NCBI GenBank assembly: GCA_026874595.1
Contig: CM049306.1
Coordinates: 63,496,019-63,560,018 of the forward strand
Reading direction: 5' to 3'
Length of the DNA stretch: 64,000 nt
Source: Sipunculus nudus
Taxonomy: Eukaryota > Annelida > Sipuncula > Golfingiida > Sipunculidae
Within the stretch, counting starts at the first letter, position 1. Every line of letters starts with the position of its first letter. The notes under the pieces are model-generated. The model was not told where the DNA came from. It saw only the letters and a program-made list of their open reading frames with translations, and did not search any database. Below are positions 23,762 to 36,125 of this stretch, piece by piece. The translations under genes were made by a program, and so were the position numbers.

Positions 23762-25015
23762 TTTTTTTTAAAGAAAAATAAGGAAAAGATGGCGCTCGAG
23801 CGCCGCAGTTGAGAAAGTCAGGGAACCCCGCCCTAGTTCTGGTGTTTTAGTGAACCTACTAACTCTTAAGGCTGCTCTGAGGGCTTTATTTTGTTGAACT
23901 TCTAGTTCATATAAGTGTGTCTTAGCTGCACCTAAGAAAGCTATGGTTTTGTGTATGCCTATAGGGCGGATCCATTGTTCAAATAGGTGTGCAGCTGTCT
24001 CCTGTTTAGGTCCGTCCTTCTCATAGCACACAGCCTTCAGAGCATTAATCCTACTCCACATTCGTTGACTGATATGCTCAATGTGTGGGCGCAAAGTGGC
24101 TCTTTGTCAAAAATTACACCTAAGAACCTCGCAGCGTCAGAATCTTTTAAATGTTTACCTTACAGTTTTAAGGGTTCAAAATATTTTGGTTTGTACCATT
24201 TACTGAACAAAACCGTTTGTGTTTTTGTAGGATTCAGTTTGATTCTCCAGGTGTTGCACCAGTTGCTTATGCGGTCGAGCTGGGCTTGGACTGCGTTGCG
24301 TGAATAGCAAACGTTGGAACCAGTGGCCCAGATGGCTATGTCGTCAGCGTATTGTGAAACGCTGACCATTTGTCCCGTCTTCGGAAGGTCGTTAACATAC
24401 ATGATAAAGAGTAAAGGGCTCAGCACTGAGCCCTGCATGTGGAGTCCCAGCTTCAAGCGTAATCTCCTCAGATTTTTTACCCTTATGATTAACCAAAGGG
24501 GATCTTTCTGTCAGGAATGAGGAGATTATTCTCACTAGTTTATGTGGCAGATGGGATCTCATAACTTTATTGCGGAGACCGTCAGACCATACTGCATTAA
24601 AGGCCTTTTCTACGTCGAGAAATGTAGTTAATGTGTGCTGTCTTCGTTTCATACCATTCATAATGGCCTTACTGAGCCGAAATATATATTCACACGTTGA
24701 TCTCCGGAGCGAAAGCCTGATTGGTCGTCATTAAAAAATGGGCCACCCAGCTCGGCCGGTCTAGTCTCTAAGAACGTAGTATTTCGGTTTTTAAGTCTTT
24801 TTTCAAATAGCTTGCCCAGGTAGGGTAGCAAGATGATAGGCCTGAAATCTGTCGGTTTGTCAGTTATCTTGCCAGGTTTGGGATCATGGTTACTAATGCC
24901 CTTTTCCATTCAATCGGGAAATATCCCCATAAAATGCACAGCGTGTATAGGTTTGCAATTCTCCCTAGACAGGGGTCTGGCATTTTCTTTAGTATTTTGT
25001 GAGTTTGTCCAGACC
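23762..25015 (-). mobile_element. Jockey-like LINE, 5'-truncated insertion in the satellite
   Basis: A minus-strand RT in frame pieces. In order: LGYFP-type start and WKRALVTMIPN (25015-24864), PTDFRPIILLPYLGKLFEKRL and DDQSGFRSG (24909-24658), TTFLDVEKAFNAVW (24661-24392), QGSVLSPLLFIMYVNDLP and QYADDIAIWA (24456-24160), and the tail with LYELEVQQNKALR (24094-23768). The minus-strand 3' end is a short A-tract (plus-strand T run at 23762-23769). The 10-bp direct repeat ATTTGGTAGC flanks it (23752-23761 and 25016-25025). Frameshifts make it inactive. Confidence 0.9.
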
Positions 25016-26192
25016 ATTTGGTAGCATTACACCCAACACTACCTCGACCTGCATACCTCAGTAGCTTTATACTGAACACTACCTCGATCTGCGTATTATT
25101 ATTTGTTAGCATTACACCCAACACTACCTCGACCTGCGTATCTAACTATTAATTAGCCTTACACCTAACACTACCACGACCTGCGTACCTAACTAGTTAG
25201 TAGCTTTAAACCCAACATTACCTCCAACTGCATACCTTAAAATTTATTGGCCTTACACCCAACGCTACTTCCACCTGCATACCTTACTATTAAGTAGACT
25301 TACACCCGACACTACCTCGACGTGCGTATTACAAATGAGTAGCCCTACACCCAAAACTACCTCGACCTGCGTATTACTATTTAGTAGCCTTGCACCCAAC
25401 ACTACCTCGACCTGCATACACTACTATTTAGTAGACTTACTACCAACACTTCTTCGATGTGCGTATCTAACTATTAATTAGCCTTACACCTTACACTACC
25501 ACGACCTGCGTACCTAACTAGTTAGTAGCCTTAAACCCAACATTACCTCCAACTGCATACCTTAAAATTTATTGGCCTTACACCCAACGCTACTTCCACC
25601 TGCATACCTTACTATTAAGTAGACTTACACCCGACACTACCTCGACGTGCGTATTACAAATGAGTAGCCCTACACCCAAAACTACCTCGACCTGCGTATT
25701 ACTATTTAGTAGCCTTGCACCCAACACTACCTCGACCTGCATACACTACTATTTAGTAGACTTACTACCAACACTTCTTCGATGTGCGTATTACAAATGA
25801 GTAGCCCCACACCCAAAACTACCTCGACCTGCGTACTTTACTATTTAGTAGCCTTACATCCAACCCCATCTGGACCGGCGTATTACTATTTAGTAGCCTT
25901 GCACCCAACACTACCTCGACCTGCATACACTACTATTTAGTAGACTTACTAACAATACTACTTCGACGTGCGTATTACAAATTAGTAGCCCTACACCCAA
26001 AACTACCTCGACCTTCAAACCTTACTCTTTAGCAGCCTTACACCCACCACTACCTCAATCTGCGTACCTTATTATTAACTAGCCTTACACCCAACACTAC
26101 TTTCACCTGCATACCTTACTTTTTTGTTGTCTTACACCGAATACTACCTCGACCTGCTTATAACTATTTAGTAGCCTTGAACCAAACAGTGA
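25016..26192 (+). repeat. 47-bp satellite array, segment 2, with a 324-bp duplication
   Basis: The same monomer as segment 1, including gcgtattactattt variants of 44 bases. A seven-monomer block starting at 25141 (tctaactattaattagcc) is repeated almost identically from 25465, giving a 324-bp period. It ends where a LINE 3' tail (gattgattgattga) begins. Confidence 0.9.
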
Positions 26193-26279
26193 TTGATTGA
26201 TTGATATACTTTAATACCTCCAATATTGAAGATACATCACAATGTTTCATGTGGAACAGAAGGTAAATTAATATTACGA

Positions 26280-26898
26280 AACGCAAAGTAATTAAACAAA
26301 TATATACATATATATGCTTATACTAGTGTAGACACAAGTACACATTTAATACATCAAACACATACTAGTGAATATACGTACATATGCTTTTATCATCACG
26401 TATATGTAAACATATATACCTATACATGCACATTCATTCACATATACTGACAGATAGATACATGAACATACATCTACATATCCATATAAATATGCAGTTA
26501 CATAAAAGTTACATACATATGTGCATACACATGCCTGTAAGGATATACATGTATATATCCCTGTTTATAAGATACCCCGGAAGAAATTGATAAAATAAAC
26601 AAAAATACATGCACATGGATTTGCACATACATATATATACATATATGCACATACATGTATACACATACATTATATACACACAAATACACTTATACATACT
26701 TACATACAAACATACACATATATACATATAATGAATATACATATACATATATACATATACACACATATATATTTTTATACATGTATATACATACTCGTAC
26801 ATACATACACATAAACATACATATACATACATATATACATACACACGCACATATACATACATATACACATACTTATATATACATACATATATCTATAT

Positions 26899-26953
<55 letters not shown>

Positions 26954-26955
26954 CT
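26280..26955. repeat. ACAT/ATAC-rich low-complexity tract
   Basis: Nearly 700 bases of mixed acatacat, atatacat and cacaca steps, ending in (AC)n at about 26902-26923 and (AT)n at about 26925-26949. It lies in the 3' region of the LINE. Long Tyr/Met/Cys/Val-rich open frames across it are artefacts. Confidence 0.95.
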
Positions 26956-27239
26956 TACATTAATGAAACACGACACCATATCAACATGAGCTTCTGACAA
27001 AGTCAAACAAGTACGCACATGAAGTATCACTTTACCTTATATTCACAGACCAGAGAATAAACACGATATAACCAAGCAAAGGTCTTACTTAAATAGGTAA
27101 TCGTGCAATATACTTACCACTTCAATTGAGAAGTTAATGTCAGGTTGCATAGTTTTAACCATCATTCGCGTTTAATGTTATAGATTCGATCATTTTAGAA
27201 GTAAATAAATTTCGCCCACCTATAAATTTTAGAAACATT

Positions 27240-28115
27240 TCATAAACTCCGTCTTTTAGAAGCAAGTTATCTGGTAGCGGTCAACAAAATATTTTTTTAA
27301 CAGCCTTAAGCTTATGATCAAACTTAAGCTTTGAAATAAATGCTTCTGCAAAGAGGTCCTTATCCGCTGCCACATCAGACTGAACGGCAGTTTGGTACAA
27401 ATTGTTTAGAATATACCAAAATTTTCCATTAATCCCCAATCATTTAATTTAAATAGAAGACCATCATGCCACACGACACCAAAAGCTATTGATGTGTAAA
27501 AAAAAAACAAGCATATAAAAAGAATTGCGCTCGTTATAGTAGCTAATACATTCTTGGAGAACAAGAACATTCAAACTTGATAGCCCTTTCTGGTACCCAA
27601 ACTGCAGAGCGTCGGAAAAAAAAACAGACAGATGTACAGAGACCCATTTGTTATAATACGTGCTGGAAGTATCATCTCATATAGTTTATATAAAACAGGC
27701 ATCAAAATTATACCACGGAAATCGTTAACGTCATATGTTCTTCTTCCACTAACTTTTGGTATAACCACTATTACACCAAGTTTAAAAAATTCAGGTGTGA
27801 AATCGCGAAAAAACATGGCGGAAAAAAGACTACATAGGTGTTTATTACGTATTTAATATGCTAATTAGATATCTTATTATGACTGCAAGCCTTTCTTCGA
27901 TCTAGTGTCGCAATGACCGAGGATACTTCCTCAGAAGTGATGGATTCGTCGAGAATGGGCGTCGGGTGCCTGTGGTCCTTTTTTATTTTAGACTTTACTG
28001 ACTTTTCTATGTTTCTTAAATAATGGTCGTCGAACTGTGAGCTATAAAGAGGGGAGTACAGATCAGAAAAGTGGTCTCTCCATGAATGTAAGATTTCCGT
28101 CTGATCACGTAACAT
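27240..28115 (-). pseudogene. LINE reverse transcriptase, amino-terminal half
   Basis: The minus-strand pieces carry the pre-RT linker (SITSEEVSSVIATLDRRKAC), then FFKLGVIVVIPK and NDFRGIILMPVLYKLYE, then FGYQKGLSSLNVLVLQECISYY in another frame. Further on, FGVVWHDGLLFKLN-like codons at about 27430-27490 correspond to the region after motif A. No YADD motif is found, so the palm is incomplete. Confidence 0.7.
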
Positions 28116-28392
28116 TGATCAATTATATCACAATTCGGACGGCTGACAAGACTTCTTATCGGACCTGTGTTTCATGAAGGACCAAAAAGTAGCATCATTT
28201 TTAACTGCCAGTTTATCTATTTCGTCACAGCCTTGCCTTTCCTGTATCAGCTAAAGCTTTCGCAATTTGTTTCTAAATAGCCGTTTGACCCCTTTATACT
28301 TACAGAAGTCACCATCATCAGTGTCATGCGATTTGCCATTCAACATCCACGATTTTCTCATAAGTTTTTTAAAGCCTTTCTCCCAGAAAGGT

Positions 28393-29315
28393 TTAGTTTG
28401 AAATCTCCCTTCTTTTCTTAATAACACCTCCTAATCTAGTACTATACATAATCTTACTGATGGACTCAAAATGCCTGTTAATATCAGAAATGACACACGT
28501 TTCCTGATTAAGACAGTCAATAGACGCTAGCTTAGATTCTAAAATATCCGTATAGCGATCTTTAATATCACAAAGGGTCATTTTATGCCACAATAACAAT
28601 GGTTTCCTATCGGCATGCCTAACTGATAAAGGTCTACCGTTTAAGGACATAACGATCGGTAAATGGTCTGAAACGTTAAGATCCTCCCTGTCCAATACCC
28701 TATAGCTAACCACGAGATCAGCAGTACCTTTCTCAATGAGGATACGATCTGTTAAGGAGACCCTTGTTCTCGTGTATGCTGTTATGTATAAAGAGGACCA
28801 TCACAGAGATCATGATTACTGATTGAGTCAAAGTCTTTTTCAGAAAGAACGCGATTTGCAAGATTGCTTTTACTATCATTGCGAGGATCACACCTCGAGC
28901 CCTATAACTCGACTTTGAAATCTCCACCAAAAAGAACATGGTCCATTTGGGAATACATATAATAATATATATAACACAGGTTATTCAAATGTACCTCATA
29001 CTTCTCTCAACCAGCGTTAGACGAAGGTAATTAAACGGAAAATACATAAAAGATAACAGTTTGAATCGATAGTAAACTTGATACCAATTATCCGGCCGGA
29101 TTTGCCACACACTTTAAATACGCTATCTTAATATTTTGACTTAAAACGCTAACTCCACCTTTGCCTCTACGATAAGGGTCTAACGGATTTAGACTAGAGT
29201 CGGAAATCCCGAAACTAGAGTAACTGGAAGTGATAGAGTCCAAGAAATTTAAACTGTCATTGGAGAGCCATTTTTCCGAAATACACATAAAATCAATATT
29301 TCTTTCTGTGACCAA
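28393..29315 (-). pseudogene. LINE apurinic-type endonuclease remnant
   Basis: The amino-terminal part has RNIDFMCISEKWLSNDS, matching the conserved CISETWL motif with one substitution, and GGVSVLSQN. The carboxyl part has LNVSDHLPIVMSLNG, where SDHLP is the catalytic motif of this nuclease fold. The middle (about 28715-29085) is in other frames. This nuclease nicks the target DNA at the start of LINE insertion. The copy is frameshifted. Confidence 0.75.
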
Positions 29316-29351
29316 CTTATGTACGGCGCTGAATAAATAGCCCCTTTAGCA

Positions 29352-30050
29352 TTAAAATAACCTATAACAAAATTTTTCATGATGAGTGATTGGGACAATG
29401 ATAAGTCTTGAAATTGAGACGCAACGGGTGATCAGGACTTTAGTTGTCAATCCACTACCGCAATCAGGCCGCAAATTGAAGTCTAACACGCCATCTCTAT
29501 GACACCAGTTAACATGCAATTTGGCACTCTGAGCAATACCATTTTTGTTTAGAAAGACATGCAAAGAAGATACATCAATATTTCTCCTAGTCAGGTAATC
29601 TAACATTGAGTCTCACGATGAATTATAATCAATGTTCCCGACATAGAGTTTAACTTGTCGTTGCGTTTGTCGAGTATGTACAAATGCATCGGCAGCTTTT
29701 TGTGTTCGCCGTCTCTTGTCTGTTGCCAGCATACACCGGAATGGGTCGTCTGCCTTCGTGGTCTCGGAACTGGCCGCTCGACGTGTGAAGATTCACCATT
29801 GTTCAGGAGATCATTCGTCGGGTTGAACTGAACGTTTGGATCATCACATGTCTGATCTCTTTATTCTTCAAAATCTGTTTTGGTTTCCACTGATGTCACA
29901 GTAGGAATATTACTGCGAAAACCACTGTGAGTATGTTGTTGAGCTTGGGCAGATGTTTCAACTATATTTAGTGTACCGACCAGTTTTCTTACGCCTGAGA
30001 AGTGTTTTCAATTCGGGCAGGTTTCAGCATCTCAGAGTAGGACCCAGACT
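29352..30050 (-). pseudogene. LINE ORF1, carboxyl part (left of the inserted element)
   Basis: From 30050 the minus strand reads SGSYSEMLKPARIENT, directly continuing ORF1 codons that end at 34256. Further on, NIDVSSLHVFLNKNGIAQSAKLHVNW (in two pieces) resembles the last nucleic-acid-binding domain of CR1-like ORF1 proteins. Frame breaks lie between. Confidence 0.55.
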
Positions 30051-33000
30051 TTTTAGCTCAGCTGACTGAAGGTCATCTGAGCTATAGGGATCACCTTTTG
30101 TCCGTCGTCCGTCCGGCCGTCCGGGCGTCTGTCCGTTAACAGGGCACAAATCGTAACCGCTAGAACTGGAATCTTCTTACTTGACATCCTGGGAGGTCCA
30201 TGAAAAATCTCCTTGGAAACCAGAAATTAGGTCTCTGTTACCCATATCCTTCGAGCTATGGGGCCCCAAACTACCCCCAAGAAAAGTAAAAAATTTCATA
30301 CAAAAAATTTCAATATCTCATTAAATACTTGACTGATGGTCATGATTTTTGTCATACATATTGATCATGAGATGTTCCATCACTTCCTGCAGACTGGTGG
30401 CGCCACTTGTATCGTTCAATTTTTTACGATTTTTTTCTCTATTTTTGAAACCTTTCAAAATGTAAACATCTGTTAACAAGGCACAAATCGTTAAGACTGG
30501 ACCTTGAATCTTCATTCTTGACACACTGAGAGACCTATGAAAAGTCTCCATGGAAACCAGAAATTAGGTCTCTGTTACCCATATTCTTCCAGCTATGGAG
30601 CCCCAAAGTACCCCCAAGAAAAGTAAAAAATTTCATACAAAAACTTCAATATCTCATTAACTACTTGACTGATGGTCATGATTTGTGGCATAACTATTGA
30701 TCATGAGATGTGTCATCACTTCCTGCAGACTGGTGGTGCCACCTTTATTGTTCGATTTTTTATGATTTTTTACGATTTTTTCCTCTATTTTTGAGACCTT
30801 TAAGGATGCTGTCATCTGTTAGCATGGCACAAATCGTAACGACTGGACCTAGAATCTTCATTCATGACACACTGAGAGGTCCATGAAAAATATCCTTGAA
30901 AACCAGAAATTAGGTCTCTGTTAACCAAATCCTTCGAGCTATGGGGCCCCAAAGTACCCCCCCCCCCCGAGTAGTCAAAAATTTCATACAAAAACTTCAA
31001 TATCTCAATAACTACATCACTGATGGTCATGATTTTTGGCAAACCTATTGATTATGAGATGTTCCATCAGTTCCTGCAGACTTGTGGCGCCACCTGTATT
31101 GTTTCATTTTTTACGATTTTTTCCTCTATTTTTGAGACCTTTAAGGATGCAGTCATCTGTTAATAAATTTCATACAAAAACTTCAATATCTCATTAACTA
31201 CTTGAATGATGGTCATGATTTGTGGCATAACTATTGATCATGAGATGTGTCATCTGTTCCTGCAGACTGGTGGCGCCACCTGTATCGTTCGATTTTTTAC
31301 GATTTTTTCCTCTATTTTTGAGACCTTTAAGGATGCTGTCATCTGTTAGCATGGCACAAATAGTAACGACTTGACCTAGAATCTTCATTCTCGACACACT
31401 GGAAGAGCTATGAAAAGTCTCCATGGAAACCAGAAATTAGGTCTCTGTTACCCATATCCTTCGAGCTATGGGGCCCCAAAGTATCCCCCCAGAGTAGTCA
31501 GAAATTTCATACAGAAACTTCAATATCTCAATAACTACATCACTGATGGTCATGATTTTTGGCATACATATTGATTATGAGATGTTCCATCAGTTCCTGC
31601 AGACTGGTGGCGCCACCTATATTGTTTGATTTTTTTACGATTTCCTCCTCTATTTTTGAGACCTTTAAGGATGCTGTCATCTGTTAGCATGGCACAAATA
31701 GTAACGACTTGACCTAGAATCTTCATTCTCGACACACTGGAAGAGCTATGAAAAGTCTCCATGGAAACCAGAAATTAGGTCTATGTTACCCATATCCTTC
31801 GAGCTATGGGGCCCCAAAGTACCCCCCCAGAGTAGTCAAAAATTTCATACAGAAACTTCAATATCTCAATAACATCATCACTGATGGTCATGATTTTTGG
31901 CATACATATTGATTATGAGATGTTCCATCAGTTCCTGCAGACTGGTGGCGCCACCTATATTGTTTGATTTTTTTACGATTTCTTCCTCTATTTTTGAGAC
32001 CTTTAAGGATGCTGTCATCTGTTAGCATGGCATAAATCGTAACGACTGGACCTAGAATCTTCATTCTCAATACACTGAGAGACCTATGAAAAGTCTCCAT
32101 GGAAACCAGAAATTAGGTCTCTGTTACCCCCCCAGAATAATGGAAAATTTGATACAAAAAGTGCAGTATCTCAATAACTACAACACTGATGGTCATGATT
32201 TTTGGCATACATATTGATCATGAGCCGTTCCATCAGTTTCTGCAGAGAGGGTGCGCCACCTCTATTTTTTTCAAATTTTTACGATTTTTTTTTTCTCTTT
32301 TTTCGAGACCTTAGAAGATGTGGTTATCTATCAAGAGGGTACAAATTGCAACAACTGGACCTAGAAACTTCATTCTTGTCATGCAAGGAGGCCCATGAAG
32401 AGTGCCTGTGGAAACTTGAAATTAGGTCTCTGTTACCCATATCCTTCAAGCTATAGGACTCTGAAGTATCCCTCAGAATAATGGACAATTTGATACAAAA
32501 GCTGAAGTATCTGAACAACTAATATGGAGATCATCATGATTCTTTGCATGGATATTGACCATTAGGTGTTTTTAGCTCAGCTGACTGTAAGTCATCTGAA
32601 GTATCCCTCAGAATAATGGACAATTTGATACAAAAGCTCAAGTATCTAAACAACTATTGCAGTGATCACCATGATTCTTTGCATGGATATTGATCATGGA
32701 ATCAGTTTCTGCAGTATGGTGGCGCCACCTGTATTTTTTTTATTTTTACGAATTTTTTTCTCTATTTTTGAGACCTCATAAGATGCGGTCATCTGTTAAC
32801 ATGGCACAAATCGCAACAACTGGACCTAGAATCTTCTCTCTTGACATGCTGAGAGGCCCATGAAAAGTCTCCTTAAAAACTTGAAATTAGGTCTCTGTTA
32901 CCCATAGCTATGGGGCTCCTAAGTACCCCCCCAGAATAATGGAAAATTTGATACAAAAGCTCAAGTATCTGAACAATTATTATATTGATCACCATGATTC

Positions 33001-34255
33001 TTTGCATGGATATTGATCATGAAATGTTTCATCAGTTTCTGCATTCTGGTGGCGCCACCTGTATTTTTTCAATTTTTAGCTCAGCTGACAAAGTCATCTG
33101 AGGTGTAGGGATCACCTTTTGTCCGTCGTCCGTCCGGCCATCCAGGCGTCTGTCTGTTAACAGGGCACAAATTCTAACTGCTAGACCGGGAATCTTCTTA
33201 CTTGAAATCCTGGGAGGTCTATGGAAATTCTCCTTGTAAACCTGAAATTAGGTCACTGTGACCTATATTCTTCGACCTATGGGGTTCTGAAGTACCCCCC
33301 AGAATAATGCAAAATTTAATACAAAAGCTCAAGTATCTGAACAACTAATGCATTAATCACCATGATTCTTTGCATGGATATTGATCATGGTGATTAATTT
33401 ATGGAGATTGGTGGCACCACCTATATTTTTTTATGATTTTTTTCTCTACTTTTGTGATCTTTAAACATTTGGTCATCTGTAAACAGGGCACAAATCATAA
33501 TGACTGGACCTAGAATCTTCTGTCCTCACCTCCAGGGAAGCCCATAAAAGGTCTACATGGAAACCCGAAATAAGGTCCCTGTTACCCATATTCTGTGAGC
33601 AATGGGGCTCTGAAGTACCCCCCAGAATAAAGATTTGGTCATATATTAACAGGGCACAAATGATAATGACTGGACCTAAAATCTTCTGTCCTCACCTCCA
33701 GGGAAGCCGATAAAAGGTCTACATGGAAACCCGAAATAAGGTCCCTGTTACCCATATCCTTCATGCTCTGGGGCTCCGAAGTACTCCCCAGAATAAAGAT
33801 TTGGTCATCTGTTAACAGAGCACAAATTATAATGACTTGACCTAGAATCTCCTTTCTTGATATGCTGGGAGGCCCCTGAAAAGTCTCCTTGTGCACCTGA
33901 AATTACATCTCTGTTACCCATATCCTTCATCCTATGCGGCTTTGAAATACCCCCCAGAATAAACATTTGGATTTGTTAACAGGGCACAAATCATAATAAC
34001 TGGACCTAGAATTTTATTTTTTGACATGCTGGGAGACCCCTGAAAAGTCATCTTGTAAACCTTGAAAATAGGTGTCTGGAACCCATATCCTTCATGCTAC
34101 AGAGCTCCATAGTACCCCAATGAATATTGGATGATTTTATACAAAAGGTCAAGTTTGGAAAAAGTATTTCATTCAAATTTGACATTCAGATGATAAAATT
34201 ACTTTTGTCAATGTCTTCCTGGTCAGCTGAGCGTCATGACCCCTGGGTCACTTGT
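30051..34255 (-). mobile_element. AGCTCAGCTGA-ended element, 4.2-kb copy with ~330-bp tandem units
   Basis: On the plus strand it starts tttagctcagctgactgaaggtc with ccgtcgtccgtccgg just inside, and ends gtcagctgagcgtcatgacc, cctgggtcacttgt. It is therefore the family in reverse orientation. Inside are about ten ~330-340 bp units; successive units at 31424, 31762 and 32100 are 338 bp apart. Further head motifs at 32572 and 33077 suggest nested or recombined copies. Removing the element between T30050 and T34256 restores the LINE ORF1 frame with no target duplication, the pattern described for Helentron insertion at TT. No protein is encoded. Confidence 0.8.
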
Positions 34256-35307
34256 TACTTTCTCTCACCTGTCTCTCAACATGAAGAACCTGTTTGCGGA
34301 GATCAGTGACAGAACGTGTAGTTTATGCAAGGCGATCCATTGTCTTATCCAAGTCCTGCCGTGATTTATTTACATTTTGTCACAACAGTTTCACAGCAAA
34401 CTTAATTGTTCGTATACGGTCCTCTTCAGCCCCGTTTGTATTGTCCATTTTAGATTAACTTTCTTGTACTGCATTGCGTACAGCTGTAAATTTGTTTATC
34501 TTTTCTGAGAGACATGTCATATGTATAGTCAAAGAATTGTTATTCTTTTCAATGATCGCAATTTGTGTAATATTTCAGAATGCTTTTCTTTGATAAAGGT
34601 AAGTTCATTTTCTAGAAACTGAAACTTCGATTTTAATTCCTGTTCTGCAGCGGCCCTTCTTTGTTTGCCTGAAGATGCAAGTTTTACTCCGGTTTATCTA
34701 GCCTTTCAACAACGGAATAAGCTTTTTCCAGTTTTTCCTTCAGTTTCTTAATATCTTTTGTTATGTTTTCTATCTTTTCTTGAAGGGTTGTTATCTCTTT
34801 TTTTTTTTTGACATTGACATTGAATATTCTAGTGTTTGTATTTTATTTTAAAATATTGTGCTCAGCTGATTAGCCTTGTCGACTGCACATGCCACTGCAG
34901 AGCGTAATGCAGCAAGTTCCTCCGACGTGTGTTGACAGACAGCTTGGACACTGTCAACGTGCTTATCATATGATTGGGATTTTCGGAAACCGCTTATAAC
35001 ATCGCTGAAGTGATAAACAGAGCCGCTGTTTAAAAATGACACCAGCGAATTACAGTCGGAGGCTAATTTATAATTGAGATCGGGTCCATCTCGTACTTGC
35101 TTTCTCTTCTTTTGGAACCAGCTGGAAAGTCATCCCTTTGCTGTGCACCCAGAAAAATGGTCAAATCTAATTTCTCCAAAGACTCTGTTTTATCACCAGA
35201 TTTAGAAAGAAGGGGTTCTATAAACCGATCTTTCGGTAACTGTTCAATGTCCAAAATATTAATTGGTAATGAAGATAGTAGGATGGATATTTTATCAACA
35301 GTGGCCT
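34256..35307 (-). pseudogene. LINE ORF1, amino part (coiled-coil rich)
   Basis: The minus-strand frames contain ATVDKISILLSSLPINILDIEQLPK, then heptad-like Leu/Lys/Glu runs (about 34850-34480) and TDLRKQVLHVERQVRESN just before the insertion point. Coiled-coil ORF1 proteins bind LINE RNA. The 5' end is cut where the satellite resumes at 35308. Several frame changes are present. Confidence 0.55.
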
Positions 35308-36125
35308 CATGTCGACCTGCATACCTCAACCTTTAGTACCCTCACACCCAACACTACCTCGATCGGCATACCTAACTATTTAGAAGCCTTACGCCCAACA
35401 CAATTTCGACTTGCGCATAACTATTCAGTAGGCTTACACTCAACACTACCTCGACCTACATACCCTACTATCTGGTAGACTTGCACCCAACACTACCTCG
35501 ACCTACATATCCTACTATCTGGTAGACTTGCACCCAAAACTACCTCGACCTACATATCCTACTATCTGGTAGACTTGCACCCAACACTACCTCGACCTAC
35601 ATGTCCTACTATCTGGTAGCCTTACACTAACACTACTTTGACCTGCATACCTTACTATTTAGTAGTATTACACCTATCACTACCACGCCTTGCATATCCA
35701 TTTGGTAACCTTACACCAAACACTACCTCGACCTGCATATTTTACTATTAAGTAGCCTTACACCAAACACTACCTCGACCTGCGTATAACTATTTAGTAC
35801 CTTACATCCAACACTACTTCGACCTGCATACCTTACTATTCAGTAGCCCTACATCAAACACTACCTCGTTCTGCATAATTTACTATTAAGTAGACTTACA
35901 CCAAATACTTCCTCGACCTGCATATCGTACTATTTAATAGCTTTACACCCAACATTACCTCGACCTGTATACCTTACTATTTAGTAGGCTTACATCCAGC
36001 ATAAACTCGACCTACGTACCTTACTTTTTAGTAGCTTTACACCCATCACTACCTCGAACTGCATACCTTACTATCTACTAGCCTTACACCCAATACTATT
36101 TCCACCTGCATACCTTACCTTTTAG
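35308..36125 (+). repeat. 47-bp satellite array, segment 3
   Basis: Monomers resume in phase at tcgacctgcatacctc. A local run of four near-identical 47-bp monomers with ctacatatcctactatctggtagacttgc lies at 35455-35640, showing recent local amplification. Confidence 0.9.

Larger units (their letters stand above)
26193..35307 (-). mobile_element. CR1-like LINE inserted in the satellite, split by a later 4.2-kb element
   Basis: On the minus strand, in order: ORF1 (35307-34256, then 30050-29352), endonuclease (29315-28393), RT start (28115-27240), a long ACAT-rich stretch in the 3' region, and a terminal (ATCA)n tail (plus-strand gattgattgattga at 26200). The satellite monomer resumes on both sides, so the LINE entered the array. 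The 30051-34255 element later entered ORF1. RT after motif A is missing or unrecognisable, so the copy is dead. The clade (CR1/L2-like) is inferred from the endonuclease, the RT motifs and the microsatellite tail. Confidence 0.75.

Noticed and set aside
26509-26963. Long Tyr/Met/Cys/Val-rich open frames on both strands
   Set aside because: They come from the ACAT/ATAC low-complexity tract; the composition mirrors the DNA repeat.
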